A stretch of DNA of 64,000 bases. Source: Margaritifera margaritifera (lineage: Eukaryota > Mollusca > Bivalvia > Unionida > Margaritiferidae). Under the pieces are notes generated by a model. The model worked only from the letters and a program-made list of their open reading frames with translations, did no database searches and was not told the DNA's origin. The stretch spans positions 4,275,501-4,339,500 of the forward strand of contig JAQPZY010001665.1 of assembly GCA_029931535.1 (NCBI GenBank), written 5' to 3'. The translations under genes were made by a program, and so were the position numbers. The stretch's first letter is position 1; each line of letters opens with the position of its first letter. Shown piece by piece: positions 24,285 through 36,541 of this stretch.

Positions 24285-24960
24285 ACATACTAACTAACCA
24301 ATACGACGTTTTGACTGACCAGAACTAAGTCGTCTACTGACCAACACCTACGCCTACTAACCAACGAAAAGAGTTGGAGTGCTTCCACGTACACAAACAT
24401 CCTATCACCCTGAAAAGGGTAGGAATGTGAAGACACGTACCTACTGACCAGCATAAACAAACATATTATTAACGCAGGGTGACTAACCAGCATCCCACAC
24501 TTACTAACCAATGCTCCGTCTTAACTGACCAGCACCCACTCATTTTCTGATCACCACCTACACCTACTAAACAACTAAAGGAGTAGGATTGCTTAAATAT
24601 ACACAAACGTGCTATCCACACCGTCTGACTGAGCAGCACCCACACGAACTAACCAATACGCTATTTTGACTGGCCAGAATCCACTTATCTACACCTAAAC
24701 CTACTAACCAACGACAAGATTAGGAGTGCTTACACATGCACAAACATACTATCACCCTGAATATGGTACCTACTAACCAACACGCCGTCTGACTGACCAG
24801 CACCCACTCGTCTACTGACCAACAACTACATCTACTAACCAACAAAAAGAGTCGGAGTGCTTACACATACACAAACATGCTATCAGCCTTGAAATGAGTA
24901 GGAATAAACCCACACTCTACACACAAACATAATTATCAGTCAGCTATGGTCTATTGGACC
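24285..24960. repeat. Diverged tandem array (ACTGACCAGCACCCAC family)
   Basis: Three to four degraded copies of a unit of about 150-215 bp built from CTGACCAGCACCCACTCGTC, TACTAACCAAC, GAGTAGGAGTGCTTACAC, ACACAAACATGCTATCA and CCCTGAA. Spacing varies because parts of units are lost. Confidence 0.75.
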
Positions 24961-25817
24961 AGTGCAAATGGCAGTAAACAATTTCGCTGGGTTTTCAGTT
25001 CGAGCTTTATCGAAATCAAATCCACAAAAGTAGCGATATTTAGATTGCAATTACAAAAAAAATCAGATTTTACAGTATATTTTTGTAAAGTATAGATGTG
25101 GTCATATGTATTATTATTTTTTTAGGAGGGGGGGGGGCTTGTTCTATAAAACCTGTTTGAGATTCATCTAGTCTATCAGGTTGTTATAGTGTGACCATTT
25201 ATAAGTTGTTTTACTAAAAATGTGTGTAAAGACTATACAAGGTGTTTTGGCGAAAGAGGTTTTTTAAAAACTTTTGTGTCATTTTTTGCTTCCATTGTTA
25301 TATATTGGACATGTAACAGTCTTTGACAGTTCCGCAGGAGACTCACCATAATCGAATATCTCATTTAACAATGCATTCGTTGTTTTAAAAAAACATCACT
25401 GGAAGACCATCGGGACCTGGATTATTATTTTTATTGTATTCAATGCTGTCAAAGATATTTTGACTGGTAAAAGGTAAAATAAAATTATCGATAAAAAACT
25501 TCATAAAAAATATAAATATTCTCTATATTTTCCTGTATTTCATTAATGTCTAATTGTAATAAATCTTAACACTTATTTACTAGATATTGAATTACCGTTT
25601 GCTCTTTAAAAGATTCCAAAACACACCCAAGCGGACCTCTGCGTTGAAAGAGGGATAGATTCTTTTGTCACTGTCAGTGTGTAAAGGATGTTGACCTCAT
25701 ATCATCCCAGATGAATTGATATGACTTTCCCGTAAGCTTTATCTAAATTACTAATCTTTGATCACTACTTATGTCTTGACACTAAGCTGTTATATCTCCG
25801 ATACGCATTTAGTTATT
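24961..25817. other. Intergenic DNA, no gene seen
   Basis: Contains a G-run at 25124-25137. Nothing else recognised. Confidence 0.5.
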
Positions 25818-25829
25818 ATATATACCACC

Positions 25830-26087
25830 GGTGGCCCTGGGTGGCCAAGTGGTCTAAGACGCTCGCATTTACAGATCACTCACACATCTCACCTCTGTCT
25901 GCGTGAGTTCGAGTCTCGGGCTCGGCTAACTTGAGTATGTGAAAAAGCTTGCCAGTAGCTTCCCGTGGGTCGGTGGTTCTTCACGGGTTCTTTTCGGGTT
26001 CTACCTGCACCAAATATACTGGCCGCCATGTACAGCCTTTCATGTGCTGAAAAATGGCGTTAAACCCACAACAACAACAAGAACAAC
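25830..26087 (+). mobile_element. tRNA-derived SINE (copy 2) with target-site duplication
   Basis: The same family as at 20843. The A box is GGCCAAGTGGTCTAAGACG and the B box GAGTTCGAGTCTCGG, followed by the body and a tail ending in a CAA-type repeat (ACAACAACAAGAACAAC). It is flanked by an exact 12 bp direct repeat, ATATATACCACC, at 25818-25829 and 26088-26099. This is the footprint of retroposition and fixes both ends of the element. The intact duplication suggests a fairly recent insertion. Confidence 0.96.
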
Positions 26088-26099
26088 ATATATACCACC

Positions 26100-27340
26100 A
26101 GAGCTAAAGTTAAAAGTCCTTTATCTAACACCCCTCACTCCATCAATGCCAACATACTCATATTTGTCTTTCTTTTTTCCTTATTTGTTCTTTTGCAAGT
26201 ATACAGTAACTTGTTTCTGTTGTAAATGCTTAGAAGTTCCTATCTGACATTGTTACAATATTGTATGTACAATTTTGTTTTATACCTCATTGGCATATTT
26301 AATCGTTTGCATATTATGCCTTCATTAATCGCATCAGCGACATTATAAAAGTAAATATTCTTGTTAATGAGGAGAGAGTTCGAAATAAACTTATGCTTAT
26401 CTATTCATATCTATATGAGAGTATGATAAAGTTAGATAAATGTATTCGTAATAAAATATAATGTTAGGAACGTTTATGTCATTTGAAAGAAAGCTTCGTT
26501 AATTACCGTAAAAGGCTAATACGTTTCCATGAACGGTGTTGGTGAGTGGGTTTTGAATTAAATAACTTTCACACTGTTCTTGTTTAATTTCCGAAACGCA
26601 CAAATGTGTTATGTTTAACCCAACCTTATCGTTATATGGGACTCATGAACAGTAGTACCTGTTATTACTACATAATGAAACTAGATAGCACGCATTCAAA
26701 CAGATTAGGGGTTGATTTCTTGCAGGTAACTGAACATAACACGAAAAAGAAGAAACAATGTTCCGTTCCAAATAACTGAATTTCTGCTTCATAATATTAT
26801 GGTTACAAACTGTGAAAACCATTTATTGGATAATTACAGTTTACCATGTTCTTTATCATGTAAACCATTTACATATGTTTAATACAACTAGTACAGAGTA
26901 CTTTATGTTTGCACTCAAGTAAAGCGTGACATCAATATTCTCATGTAGGCGGCACTTAAGATCAAGAAATAGACAACATCCTTTTGAGGTACTTATTTCT
27001 TGTTCATTTGGCAAGTATCTTATTCCACTTAAATTAAGTATGCACGTTCAGTTAATAGGAATCATATCCTGTTATCTAGACTATAGGTGTAGCTGCTGAA
27101 CAATGACACATAGAGACTCTGCCCATTAACTGTTATTGACTAGGAAGTCATCAAGATACAAAATTAATATAAGAATTCTTTATTTTAGACTGCATGGTCC
27201 ATACATCTAAATTAAAATATACAATAAAATAGAATATAAAATATAGAAGTATTTTAACACATAGAAGTTCATAGGTGTCTTATGTGCAAATATACATACC
27301 CATCTACAACTACAGAATGGGTTTATCATTGTTAGGAATA
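26100..27340. other. Intergenic DNA, no gene seen
   Basis: AT-rich unique DNA between the SINE and the LINE tail. No feature recognised. Confidence 0.5.
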
Positions 27341-27343
27341 AAA

Positions 27344-28069
27344 TCATGTGAGACATTTAAATAGTAATTTGTTCCATCTATCTATAATCTGAGAACTTAA
27401 ATGAATATCATAGTTCCACAACGATTTCAAGATACAGTTTTTACTATTTGATATTCGTGTCATAATTGAAAACACATACTTTCTCATTAATTCTTCAAAA
27501 CTAAATACATTATAGTTTACAAACATGGTAGAGGCACTATTGCATCTTGGAAGGCTCAGTAGTAAACGAAGACTATTATTATAGCCAATAACTAGTTTTC
27601 TTTTCATACATTCACTAACGTTTGTCCACAGAGGAGCACAGTACATTGTGCAACAATAAGATTTGAATAATCTAATCTTGATATTCACAGAACAATTTCT
27701 AAATTTACGTAAAAGCATGTTTGTTCTAGTACACAGAAATCTGTAATGTCTCATCAGATCTTCATCATCTGACCGGTTGGATTTTAGCATATGACCCAAA
27801 TACGTATAACTGTCGACATATGCAAGATAATGGCCGTTAAGACTTACAGAGGGAGGAGATGGTAATTTGACAGCAGTTGACTGAAAAACCATGGAGACCG
27901 ATTTTTGTGTATTATATATGATATCATTCTCAAATGCGTAATGTTCACATATCTTTAATAATTTCCTTAACCCTGCGATAGAAGGACTTATCAATGACAT
28001 ATCATTAGCAAAACTAAAATTGTCACTTCCTACTAACCTTGGCACTTGACATCTCGGTATAAGACTCAT
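27344..28069 (-). pseudogene. 5'-truncated LINE reverse transcriptase (3' half)
   Basis: A 241-codon uninterrupted minus-strand frame. It starts inside the RT palm: the catalytic box expected as (F/Y)-A-D-D reads FAND at about residues 20-23, so one of the two metal-binding Asp residues is Asn. It continues with ENDIIYNTQKS, then YVDSYTYLGHMLK (the palm/thumb YLG block) and the thumb and C-terminal region (SYCCTMYCAPLWTNV, LLLSLPRCNSASTMF). Nothing recognisable of the RT lies upstream, as expected for a 5'-truncated insertion. It may be the same family as the relic at 9.1-11 kb; the two do not overlap, so I cannot confirm this. Confidence 0.88.
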
Positions 28070-28429
28070 TTTGTTCTAGATATTAGACAGGATTTATCAA
28101 CGCATGGTTTCTTAAAGGGTATTGTCATTTATCAACTTTTACAGCAATGTCACCCTATAACATTATTGTCTACCGATCTTAATTCAATAAGCAGAAATAC
28201 GATATTTAATCCGACGCTAACTTGGCAAAACTTCATGTAAACTTTTTTTTTTAAATTTCCTCATGTACATAGCACACAAAATTGAAATACTTGAATAGCA
28301 AATTAAAGATATGATTAATTGAAAGTTGATTAAAATAATAAGATATAGCTCGTTTAACATGACAAAACGTTATGACATTAGTACTTCCATTTTGATGCGT
28401 TCAGTAAAATGGTAATAGAACGCTCCACT

Positions 28430-28677
28430 CTGTTTACGTATCAGGGTCATTACATTACATCACCTCTTAGGTACATAACAGAGTTTGTTTTCTTCGTTTA
28501 AACGGCACTTGAAACGCATTAGTGGTTATATCATGCTGAGGAAATGGCAGCTAAGTACCCTTCCCAAGGACGGACCGAGGCAGCCGACCCAAGCTTGCGT
28601 AGTCGGGTATAGAACCCGCAACCCTTTAATTACGAGTCCGACACTCTTCCAATTGAACTACCGCAGCTCCCTACGTT
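28430..28677 (-). mobile_element. tRNA-like SINE of a second family
   Basis: On the minus strand, 28677-28605 reads as a decayed tRNA. The A box is TAGTTCAATTGG, the anticodon loop is CTCGTAA (CGT, Thr-like), and the B box is GGTTCTATACC with a matching T-stem (GCGGG/CCCGA). The anticodon stem no longer pairs. It is followed by about 170 bp with TTCAAGTGCCGTTTAAACG, probably the SINE body. It is not the family of the three other SINEs. A lone tRNA pseudogene is the alternative. Confidence 0.6.
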
Positions 28678-28679
28678 GA

Positions 28680-29334
28680 TATTTACCGTCTTGCCCAAAA
28701 ATGTTTGCATTTTTTGAACAAACGAGAAAATAAAGGAAGACAAAGGAGAACAAAATAAGCGACATCTATCTGTAAGTATAGCTTGTAAAGTCCCTAACCT
28801 TTGTCTAGTTAGATGTATATCTTGTAGAGTCACTCCACAGTCTGGCTGAACGAGACTAGATTTACCTTGATCAGGTAGATTGTATCGGATTTTGTACACA
28901 AGAAGTTCTGATTTAAGCGGCTTAATGCCGTTTAGGTGACTTAATGAACAAATCACGTTTTGGTTGCCATAGCAAATGGTTTGTACTAAAACAAATATAA
29001 GGCATTTTGTAAAGTGTCGATCCCCCTTAAATTTTGATTACCTCTAACATTGACTGATATCCTTCCTTGAAAATTTTAGGGTCGTATTTGTTAATCGGAA
29101 TCGGAATCATGAATCGGAATCCTAATTATGTTTCTTCGTTCTACTATTTGCAATAAAATATATGATATAGAATCTTGTTAATCATGGGTACAATTTGATT
29201 TTTATAAAATCACAGATAGCTTCATGTAGTTAAGCCTTAGAGGATGAAAATGTTATTAGAATATGTGTATTGTCTAAGAAATGTTCAACTAACAATATCT
29301 GTTTCCGTTTGAGGATGTGTAATATACCAGATTT
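28680..29334. other. Intergenic DNA, no gene seen
   Basis: A 108-codon minus frame at 28630-28956 starts in unique DNA and ends within the tRNA-like segment. It has no domain and is probably chance. Confidence 0.45.
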
Positions 29335-29635
29335 GATACTAATATATCCCAAGGTGATATACTGAGTACGATATGTCCCAAGGTGCTATATTGAGTACGA
29401 TATGTCGCAAGGTGTTATATTGAGTACGATATGTCCCAATGTGTTATATTGAGTACGATATGCACCAATGTGGTATATTGAGTACGATATATCCCTAAGT
29501 GGTATATTGGGTACGATGTGTTTCGTGATAGTATATTGAGTATAATATATCCCAAGACGATATACTGAGTACGATATGTCCCAAGGTGGTATATTGAGTA
29601 CGATATGTCCCAAGCTGGTATATTGAGTACGATAT
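29335..29635. repeat. Tandem repeat, unit about 29-30 bp
   Basis: About ten copies of GGTATATTGAGTACGATATG plus TCCCAAG with point changes. Confidence 0.93.
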
Positions 29636-29639
29636 ATTA

Positions 29640-31211
<1,572 letters not shown>

Positions 31212-31942
31212 AACGAATCCCTTTTGTTTCGTACTGTCTTTCCGTTACAGCATGACAGTCGCATTAAAAATATTCTTTCAGACAACTTATTCTCAGGCAT
31301 ATGACATAATTTGCAAGGACATTGTTCAGGTTTGTTTTGTTTTGGGCCACTAAATTGGATTTTGTCAAATAAGTTTGTCAGCAATTGACTCTAGTACCGT
31401 GAACACCATGAATGGTACAATTCATCATATCTTGCATTAAAGTATCCCATGACTATTAACACCAACTGAAGCATAATATTCAAACAGAGACTCTAGAATT
31501 TCAATACAAATAAAGACTGTCATCGGTAGGAAGATTAGCGCCAAAAACAGAGAGCGGTAATTTTTGGGTCAAGCTTAATTAAAATCCGACAATTCTGTTG
31601 TTACTGCAATCTAATTATTTCACATAATGTGCAATATTTTTCTTTTGCATTATTTCCACATAATTCAGTGTTATAGAATGTTTAACTGGATGCCGCAGAT
31701 TGGTGCATGAAAAAAGAAAATCAAAAAACCCTTCTTAAGAGAAAAGAATATGTTGTTTATATTGGTTATATACCAGCTAAAATCACAGCCAATTGTCTTA
31801 TTACCAGTTAAGAGTAAAGAGGTAAACTTGATTTGCATGAGTGCTAATCGATTTAATTTGCGAGCTTTGGCAACAAAAATATTGAATTATTCCACGAATT
31901 TCAAATATTTAATTTGAACTGTGTACAAACGTAAGACTCGAT

Positions 31943-32453
31943 TCATCGCATGACTAAATCTACTGTGTTTTTGTGACGAAACCGCAAAATAGTGTAGTGA
32001 TATGACTTTGAAATACATTCGGAATCCTCAGTCACTATACACTTTCTTAACACTTCTTGTAGACTAGCTTCTAATATCAACAAAAACATTTCACGTGTCA
32101 AACAAACAAAGTTTATATTTTCTTTCATTAGTCATACACAATGCCTTTGGCATACTCTGTTACCTCTTGTTTCCAAGTGTCGAATCCAATATTTTTCCAG
32201 TCATGTACATCCTTCCAGTCGTAAATCTGTTGGTTTATACAACTAGCTATACAAACTTCTTGGTAAGTATGAAGAGTTGATAAGTATGCCGAATGTCTTC
32301 TTCACACGGAGGTACACAAATCGTATTCATCGCTATTCGCAACACTTTTAACGCAGTAAGTTTTTCATGCACAGATAAAACTTTGGTGGTCACTTCTGTG
32401 CATGTACTGTTCATAAATATGCCATAAAGAATCTGCTGGTAAACAAAATCCAA
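31943..32453 (-). pseudogene. Unrecognised coding relic downstream of the BIR domain
   Basis: Two minus-strand frames (32247-32453 and 31943-32128), with a third frame between that reads clean for about 40 codons (INQQIYDWKDVHDWKNIGFD), suggest a decayed gene with frameshifts. I recognise no family. It lies just beyond the BIR relic in the same orientation and may be another gene of the same element. Confidence 0.3.
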
Positions 32454-32647
32454 GAACGGTAGTCACTAACACACACACACACTCACACAACACGTCGTTG
32501 AAAGTTCAATGAACTTGTCTCGTCTTGGGGAATCAGTTCTTATAAAAGTTTTGGCAATCGACTAAGTATTGAACACTGTCATTGGCTTGCGTCCGTTGAA
32601 TTTGGTGTAACAGTACTAACAGAAGTCGTGGCATGGACAGCTTTATA

Positions 32648-33061
32648 TTAACGTAGAGTTTTGTTTCTGTTATAGTCTTTCTCAAGAATCAGTCTTCTCA
32701 CACCGTGGAAATAGCAATAGTTTAAAAACAGAGAAATGATTCGGAGTTTGTGTTTGACTTGAATTTTGACAAACTCTCTGTAAATGCATTCTCGCAGCTC
32801 CAAAGGTAAACTACGAATCATCCTCTCCTCTTCTAAAGTATACGACAAGAGAATCATATTGTAGCGACAGCACGGAGAGCATCTAGAATGTTCCTGGTAA
32901 ATTGTATCTTTATACTCCAATTAGAGAAGTTTCACACCGCAGCTGAAACACTCTATTTTACCTTCTTCTCCCAAGTAGACAAAACCAGATCTGGCTAAAG
33001 ATTTGGGACTAGGTAATTCCAGATATTTAGGCCTGTTTTCCTTGAACGTCTGGATTCGACT
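32648..33061 (-). pseudogene. BIR (inhibitor-of-apoptosis) domain protein relic
   Basis: The minus strand from 33061 reads a BIR domain. The opening Arg is in SRIQTFKEN, followed by the core SPKSLARSGFVYLG and the zinc site C-X2-C-X16-H-X6-C formed by Cys38, Cys41, His58 and Cys65 (counting from 33061), exactly the spacing of BIR zinc sites. A TAA stop falls at codon 47 (32921-32923), one residue before the position where BIR domains usually have Trp. After the domain the frame runs on to 32648 with a Leu/Arg/Glu-rich tail (LEEERMIRSLPLELRE) and no RING. In family terms BIR domains bind caspases or IAP antagonists and are carried by several invertebrate DNA viruses as well as by hosts. Placement immediately after the polymerase relic, same strand, suggests it was cargo of that element. 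A nested host-derived fragment is the alternative. Confidence 0.8.
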
Positions 33062-33068
33062 TTAAAAA

Positions 33069-35112
33069 TTAAAATAGCCAGGCTAATCCACAGGAAACGA
33101 GTATTCTTCTATACTTTGTAATTCTCGATAAATTTTTTGTGGTGGCATCAAGCGTGGTTTGTTTGCATGGATGTGACCCATAGATAGGTACACGAACGGC
33201 ATAAAGGAAACATTCGTTTTCTGTAGCAGTGATGACGTAAAAGAGGTTGGCACAAGTTCGTCGGTGCAAAACTTTCAATTTTATCAAACCTTCGTATTGG
33301 CTAATGTGTTGGACGTCGATGTGTTCTGTCAACATTTCAGAATGATCGGTGGGGAATAGAGCATATTTACACATAGCTTTTAGCCATTTATGTCATTCCA
33401 AACATTTTAGGGATTTTACTCAAAGGCATAACCAGATACTTCATGGAATCTTTTAATTAACTGTTCACATATTCATGTAAATGACTTTGGTTCCATTCAT
33501 GGTCAATGTTGGAAATTCGGTCCATTGCTATAAATAATATTTCAAAATTGTCCGTCGCATCACAAGAAATTGTGAGCCATGACTGTAGCGTATCGATAAC
33601 AGTTCCTGTAACGCTGGACTTCCTCTTCGCTCCAAGTGTCGTCGGTGGGGTCTAAAATGCATTTGGCAAAATCAACAAAAATACGAAGACAGATCTGTGC
33701 TCGTCCTCCTGGAATCACGCTACAATTCCGACAGTGAAAAAGAGGTTCTTCAATGCACTTGTCACATGCGCAATGAGCCACACAAACATTAGGGATTTGA
33801 ATTGCAGTCTGTTGTGAACATTCTAAGACAAAACAAATTCTCACGTTTCTTATTATACTTGTAACACTGATGATTGAAGTCAACAACTTGGTCACAAAAA
33901 TGGACAAAGGCTGGACATTTTGGGCACACTCTCAATAATTCGTAAGCACTTTTATGTTGTTTGAATTGTTTCAGGCGATGTTGCTCGAAACAGGCAGGAC
34001 TGACGAATGTTCGCTTGCAAGTTGAGCATGGAATGCAAGGTCTGGAAGCTAAACATTCACGATATCTCTCTCCACAATGAATATATTGCTCCCGATTGAC
34101 AAATCATATGTGACAATTCTCTCAATTGTATATACATCCTAGATATGCTTGTGATATAAGATCGAAATGATGATGAACGTCAATTCTTTTTCCATCTGGA
34201 AAATCTGGTGCTCGAAACAGTAAAGCTTCGGGAACGACTTGAGGATATACTTTCAACGTCTAACAAGGTACCAACACGTCTTAAAGTTCAAACACATACG
34301 ATCTCTTTGGAATTCCCTGCTTGCTGTAAAAGGAGTTCTGCTTCTCTTCGTTGTTGGGATCTCTCCGATTGTTTAAGGTTCATCCTCGATCTTTTCCATT
34401 CTGCTGTATCCATCTTCTCAGCTTGTGTTCGAGTCACTACAAATGCACGGGCTAAACGTATTTGGTCTTGGTCGTTGTTAATCTGAACGATACTTGTTTT
34501 GGATCTGCGAAGTTCATCCACCAATACAACGTTATGTCGTTTGCTACCTCTTGGCGGTGAAACGTGTCATGTGAAGAGTAGCTTTCTTATCGGTGATGTC
34601 AATCGTTCAATTCTTGGTCGTATTGAATTTTGTCCAATTTTTTTAAAAAAGAAAATTCTGCAGGTTTACTAAACTCGACCAACAGAGGAGACTTTCAACT
34701 TTCGTGAGCACTTGACAGTTTCAAAAAGATCCTTATCTTGAGCTTGACACTTTCGCTTGTATTTCTCTAACATTGACTCAAACAAGTCCGTAATGAAGAC
34801 AGCTGCTTTATCTGCTGGAATTTAGGCCTTGAACGCTTTTAATTTCAGGGTGTATGTGTAAGCCGTCGTTCGAAAGTTTCTCAAATTCACTTTTTGGGTA
34901 GACCCGATGTTAAAATAATCTTCTGGAGCTACCAAACGACTTTATTTCTTGGCTGATCTTGACTCACTCGGTCTTGTTGTGGAGGTAGATGATGTTGGCT
35001 CAGCATGACTCATGTCTTCTTCAAAATCGTTAAAGTGAAGTTCTGGTAACACTTCGTGAGAGTGCTGGGTGACACAGATCGTCCTTGCCTCTGGCTTCTT
35101 CTGTTTTCTCAT
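33069..35112 (-). pseudogene. Protein-primed type B DNA polymerase relic (Polinton/adintovirus type)
   Basis: Minus-strand blocks lie in the order of the Polinton polymerase. An N-terminal region starts from a possible ATG at 35112, with ESMLEKYKRK (about 34790-34760) and then KRHNVVLVDELRRSKTSIVQ (about 34537-34478). A Cys-rich zinc-binding stretch lies near 34050-33920. The exonuclease region is at 33907-33560 with IPNVCVAHCACDKC and TVMAHNF. A fragment with DSMKYLVMPLSKIPKMFGMT sits at about 33455-33400. Last comes the block at 33374-33069 with HISQYEGLIKLKVL and YGSHPCKQTTLD, equivalent to the region next to the palm start. The palm motifs with the catalytic Asp residues are absent, and the sequence between the last two blocks is shortened. 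With many frameshifts and stops, about 2 kb remain of a gene usually over 3 kb. The polymerase cannot be functional. The family call rests on recall of motif style and should be tested by profile search. Confidence 0.8.
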
Positions 35113-35174
35113 TTGAGAGGTTTGATATTTTTATGTTGATTCAAAATTTGATTGACTAGGGTACACACTCTTTC

Positions 35175-35184
35175 CCTATATATA
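35175..35184. promoter_or_regulatory. Palindromic TATA box between divergent ORFs
   Basis: CTATATATAG is its own reverse complement. It lies about 65 bp upstream of the putative polymerase ATG (minus) and about 100-200 bp upstream of the zinc-knuckle frame (plus), so it could serve either direction. The surrounding bases (TTTCCC before, AGAGACCCC after) are GC-richer than the neighbourhood. Confidence 0.45.
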
Positions 35185-35280
35185 GAGAGACCCCTCACCC
35201 TAAAAAAATACACTCATTCCTTTTTTGAATCTGGAAGAATCACAACAGATCACACTTCAGAAATGTAGAGAGAGGCATTC

Positions 35281-35643
35281 GAAAGTACACTTCCAACAAG
35301 ACTACTGAATGCTTCTCTTGAGACAAAAGTCAAGATACCTGCTATGTGAGAAAAAGGACATTGGGCTCTATAATGTGCTCAGTGTCAAAGAAAAGGAAAA
35401 AAGGAAGACAAAAGTAGAGATACCTGTTATCAATGTCAAGAAAAAGGACATTGGTTTTCAGACTGTCCCGAGAAAATAGAAAACAACGGGAAGAAGTGTT
35501 CTTTAATAGCAGCAGAACAAGAAGAAGAACTCATTCCAGTAAAGAAATTCAAAAAGGCGAGTAACACAGGAGAAACTGAAATAGAAGAACCCATGACAGT
35601 GAAGAAATACAAAAGAAAGACAGCGAAAAAAGAAGAAAATTGA
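35281..35643 (+). pseudogene. CCHC zinc-knuckle protein relic
   Basis: The plus frame ending at TGA 35641-35643 contains a perfect CX2CX4HX4C knuckle (TCYQCQEKGHWFSDCPE, about 35422-35475), then a Lys/Glu-rich tail with two related segments around IPVKKFKK and MTVKKYKRK. Upstream, about 96 bp earlier, a second copy of the knuckle (DTCY then EKGHWAL) is broken by a small deletion and stops. In known families CCHC knuckles bind nucleic acid. They are typical of Gag and some cellular proteins, and unusual beside a Polinton-like polymerase. An alternative is a separate retroelement fragment. Confidence 0.6.
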
Positions 35644-35805
35644 CTTAGGTGATTTGATGTAAAATTCTTTTGTGCTTATGATTTCACAAAGAATATAACC
35701 ATGAAAACGTAAGTTTCTCTTTGTCATGATTTTTTTTAGTGCCGATAAGAGATCGCACACACATTATATTGGATGGAATTGAGTTTTATTTGATTTGGAA
35801 ATCAC

Positions 35806-36319
35806 TTAGTAGTATCTCTTTTCTAAGAGATATAGGTGGCCATAAGGGTCGTTGTGTTTGTTCGAATAACAAAAAAATATTATGGATTTGACATCATCAA
35901 ATTGCAACTGCATTAAACCTTTTTCACGGCCATGCACTACTACTGATACTGTTGTGGTAGTGGTTGTAGTGACTGCTGCTGCTGCTGGCGTCTCAGTTGT
36001 GGTGGTTAACATCGATGTAGTCATAGAAGGTTCGAAGTCTTGGATCGAGAAGATCTCTTTCTCTTCTGTATGGCTAAAGAAGATTGATATATTTCTCTCA
36101 GGTATTTTAATTCCATCAAATTGTCTTGTAACATATTAATTGTTTTGTGTTCACTCTCTTCCTTCTTCTCAATGTTCAGAGTGTTCTTTTTCTCTTCTTG
36201 TTTCATTTATCCTCTTCATGTTGTTGTTATGAAGCAAATACTTCTTCATCTTCTTTCTGACGTCTTAAAAAAGTCCGAAACTCTTCACCCCAGCATATTG
36301 TCTTCATTTCATCAGCCAT
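35806..36319 (-). pseudogene. Unrecognised relic: charged coiled-coil-like N-part and Thr-rich segment
   Basis: The minus strand from ATG 36319 reads a charged start (MADEMKTICWGEEF), hits a stop, then a shifted frame at 36206-36021 gives a Lys/Glu-rich helix-like stretch (LRRQKEDEE before it, MLQDNLMELKYLREIYQSSL after). A further shift gives a Thr-repeat segment and a conserved-looking tail (QLQFDDVKSIIFFCYSN) ending at 35806. The blocks are in order and cover about 515 bp, which fits one decayed gene of the same element. No family recognised. Confidence 0.4.
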
Positions 36320-36468
36320 AGGTACTATTCTTTAAATCTTCAGCAATGGTACATATTAGAAACGCTACGTGTGCGATGTTTTCTGATTGGAAAAGAGACA
36401 ACACGTCCTAACTGTATTATGCTGCATGCACTGTGATTGGAGGAATTTTCCAATCCATTTCAATCTGG

Positions 36469-36471
<3 letters not shown>

Positions 36472-36539
<68 letters not shown>
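36472..36539. repeat. (TA)n microsatellite
   Basis: An uninterrupted TA run of about 68 bp. Confidence 0.97.

Positions 36540-36541
<2 letters not shown>

Noticed and set aside
25850..25930. Functional tRNA-Leu or tRNA-Ser gene
   Set aside because: The pol III boxes belong to a SINE head: the body continues for 250 bp, there is a target-site duplication, and the cloverleaf does not close.
28605..28677. Functional tRNA-Thr gene on minus
   Set aside because: The anticodon stem does not pair and the sequence runs on into a repeat-like body.
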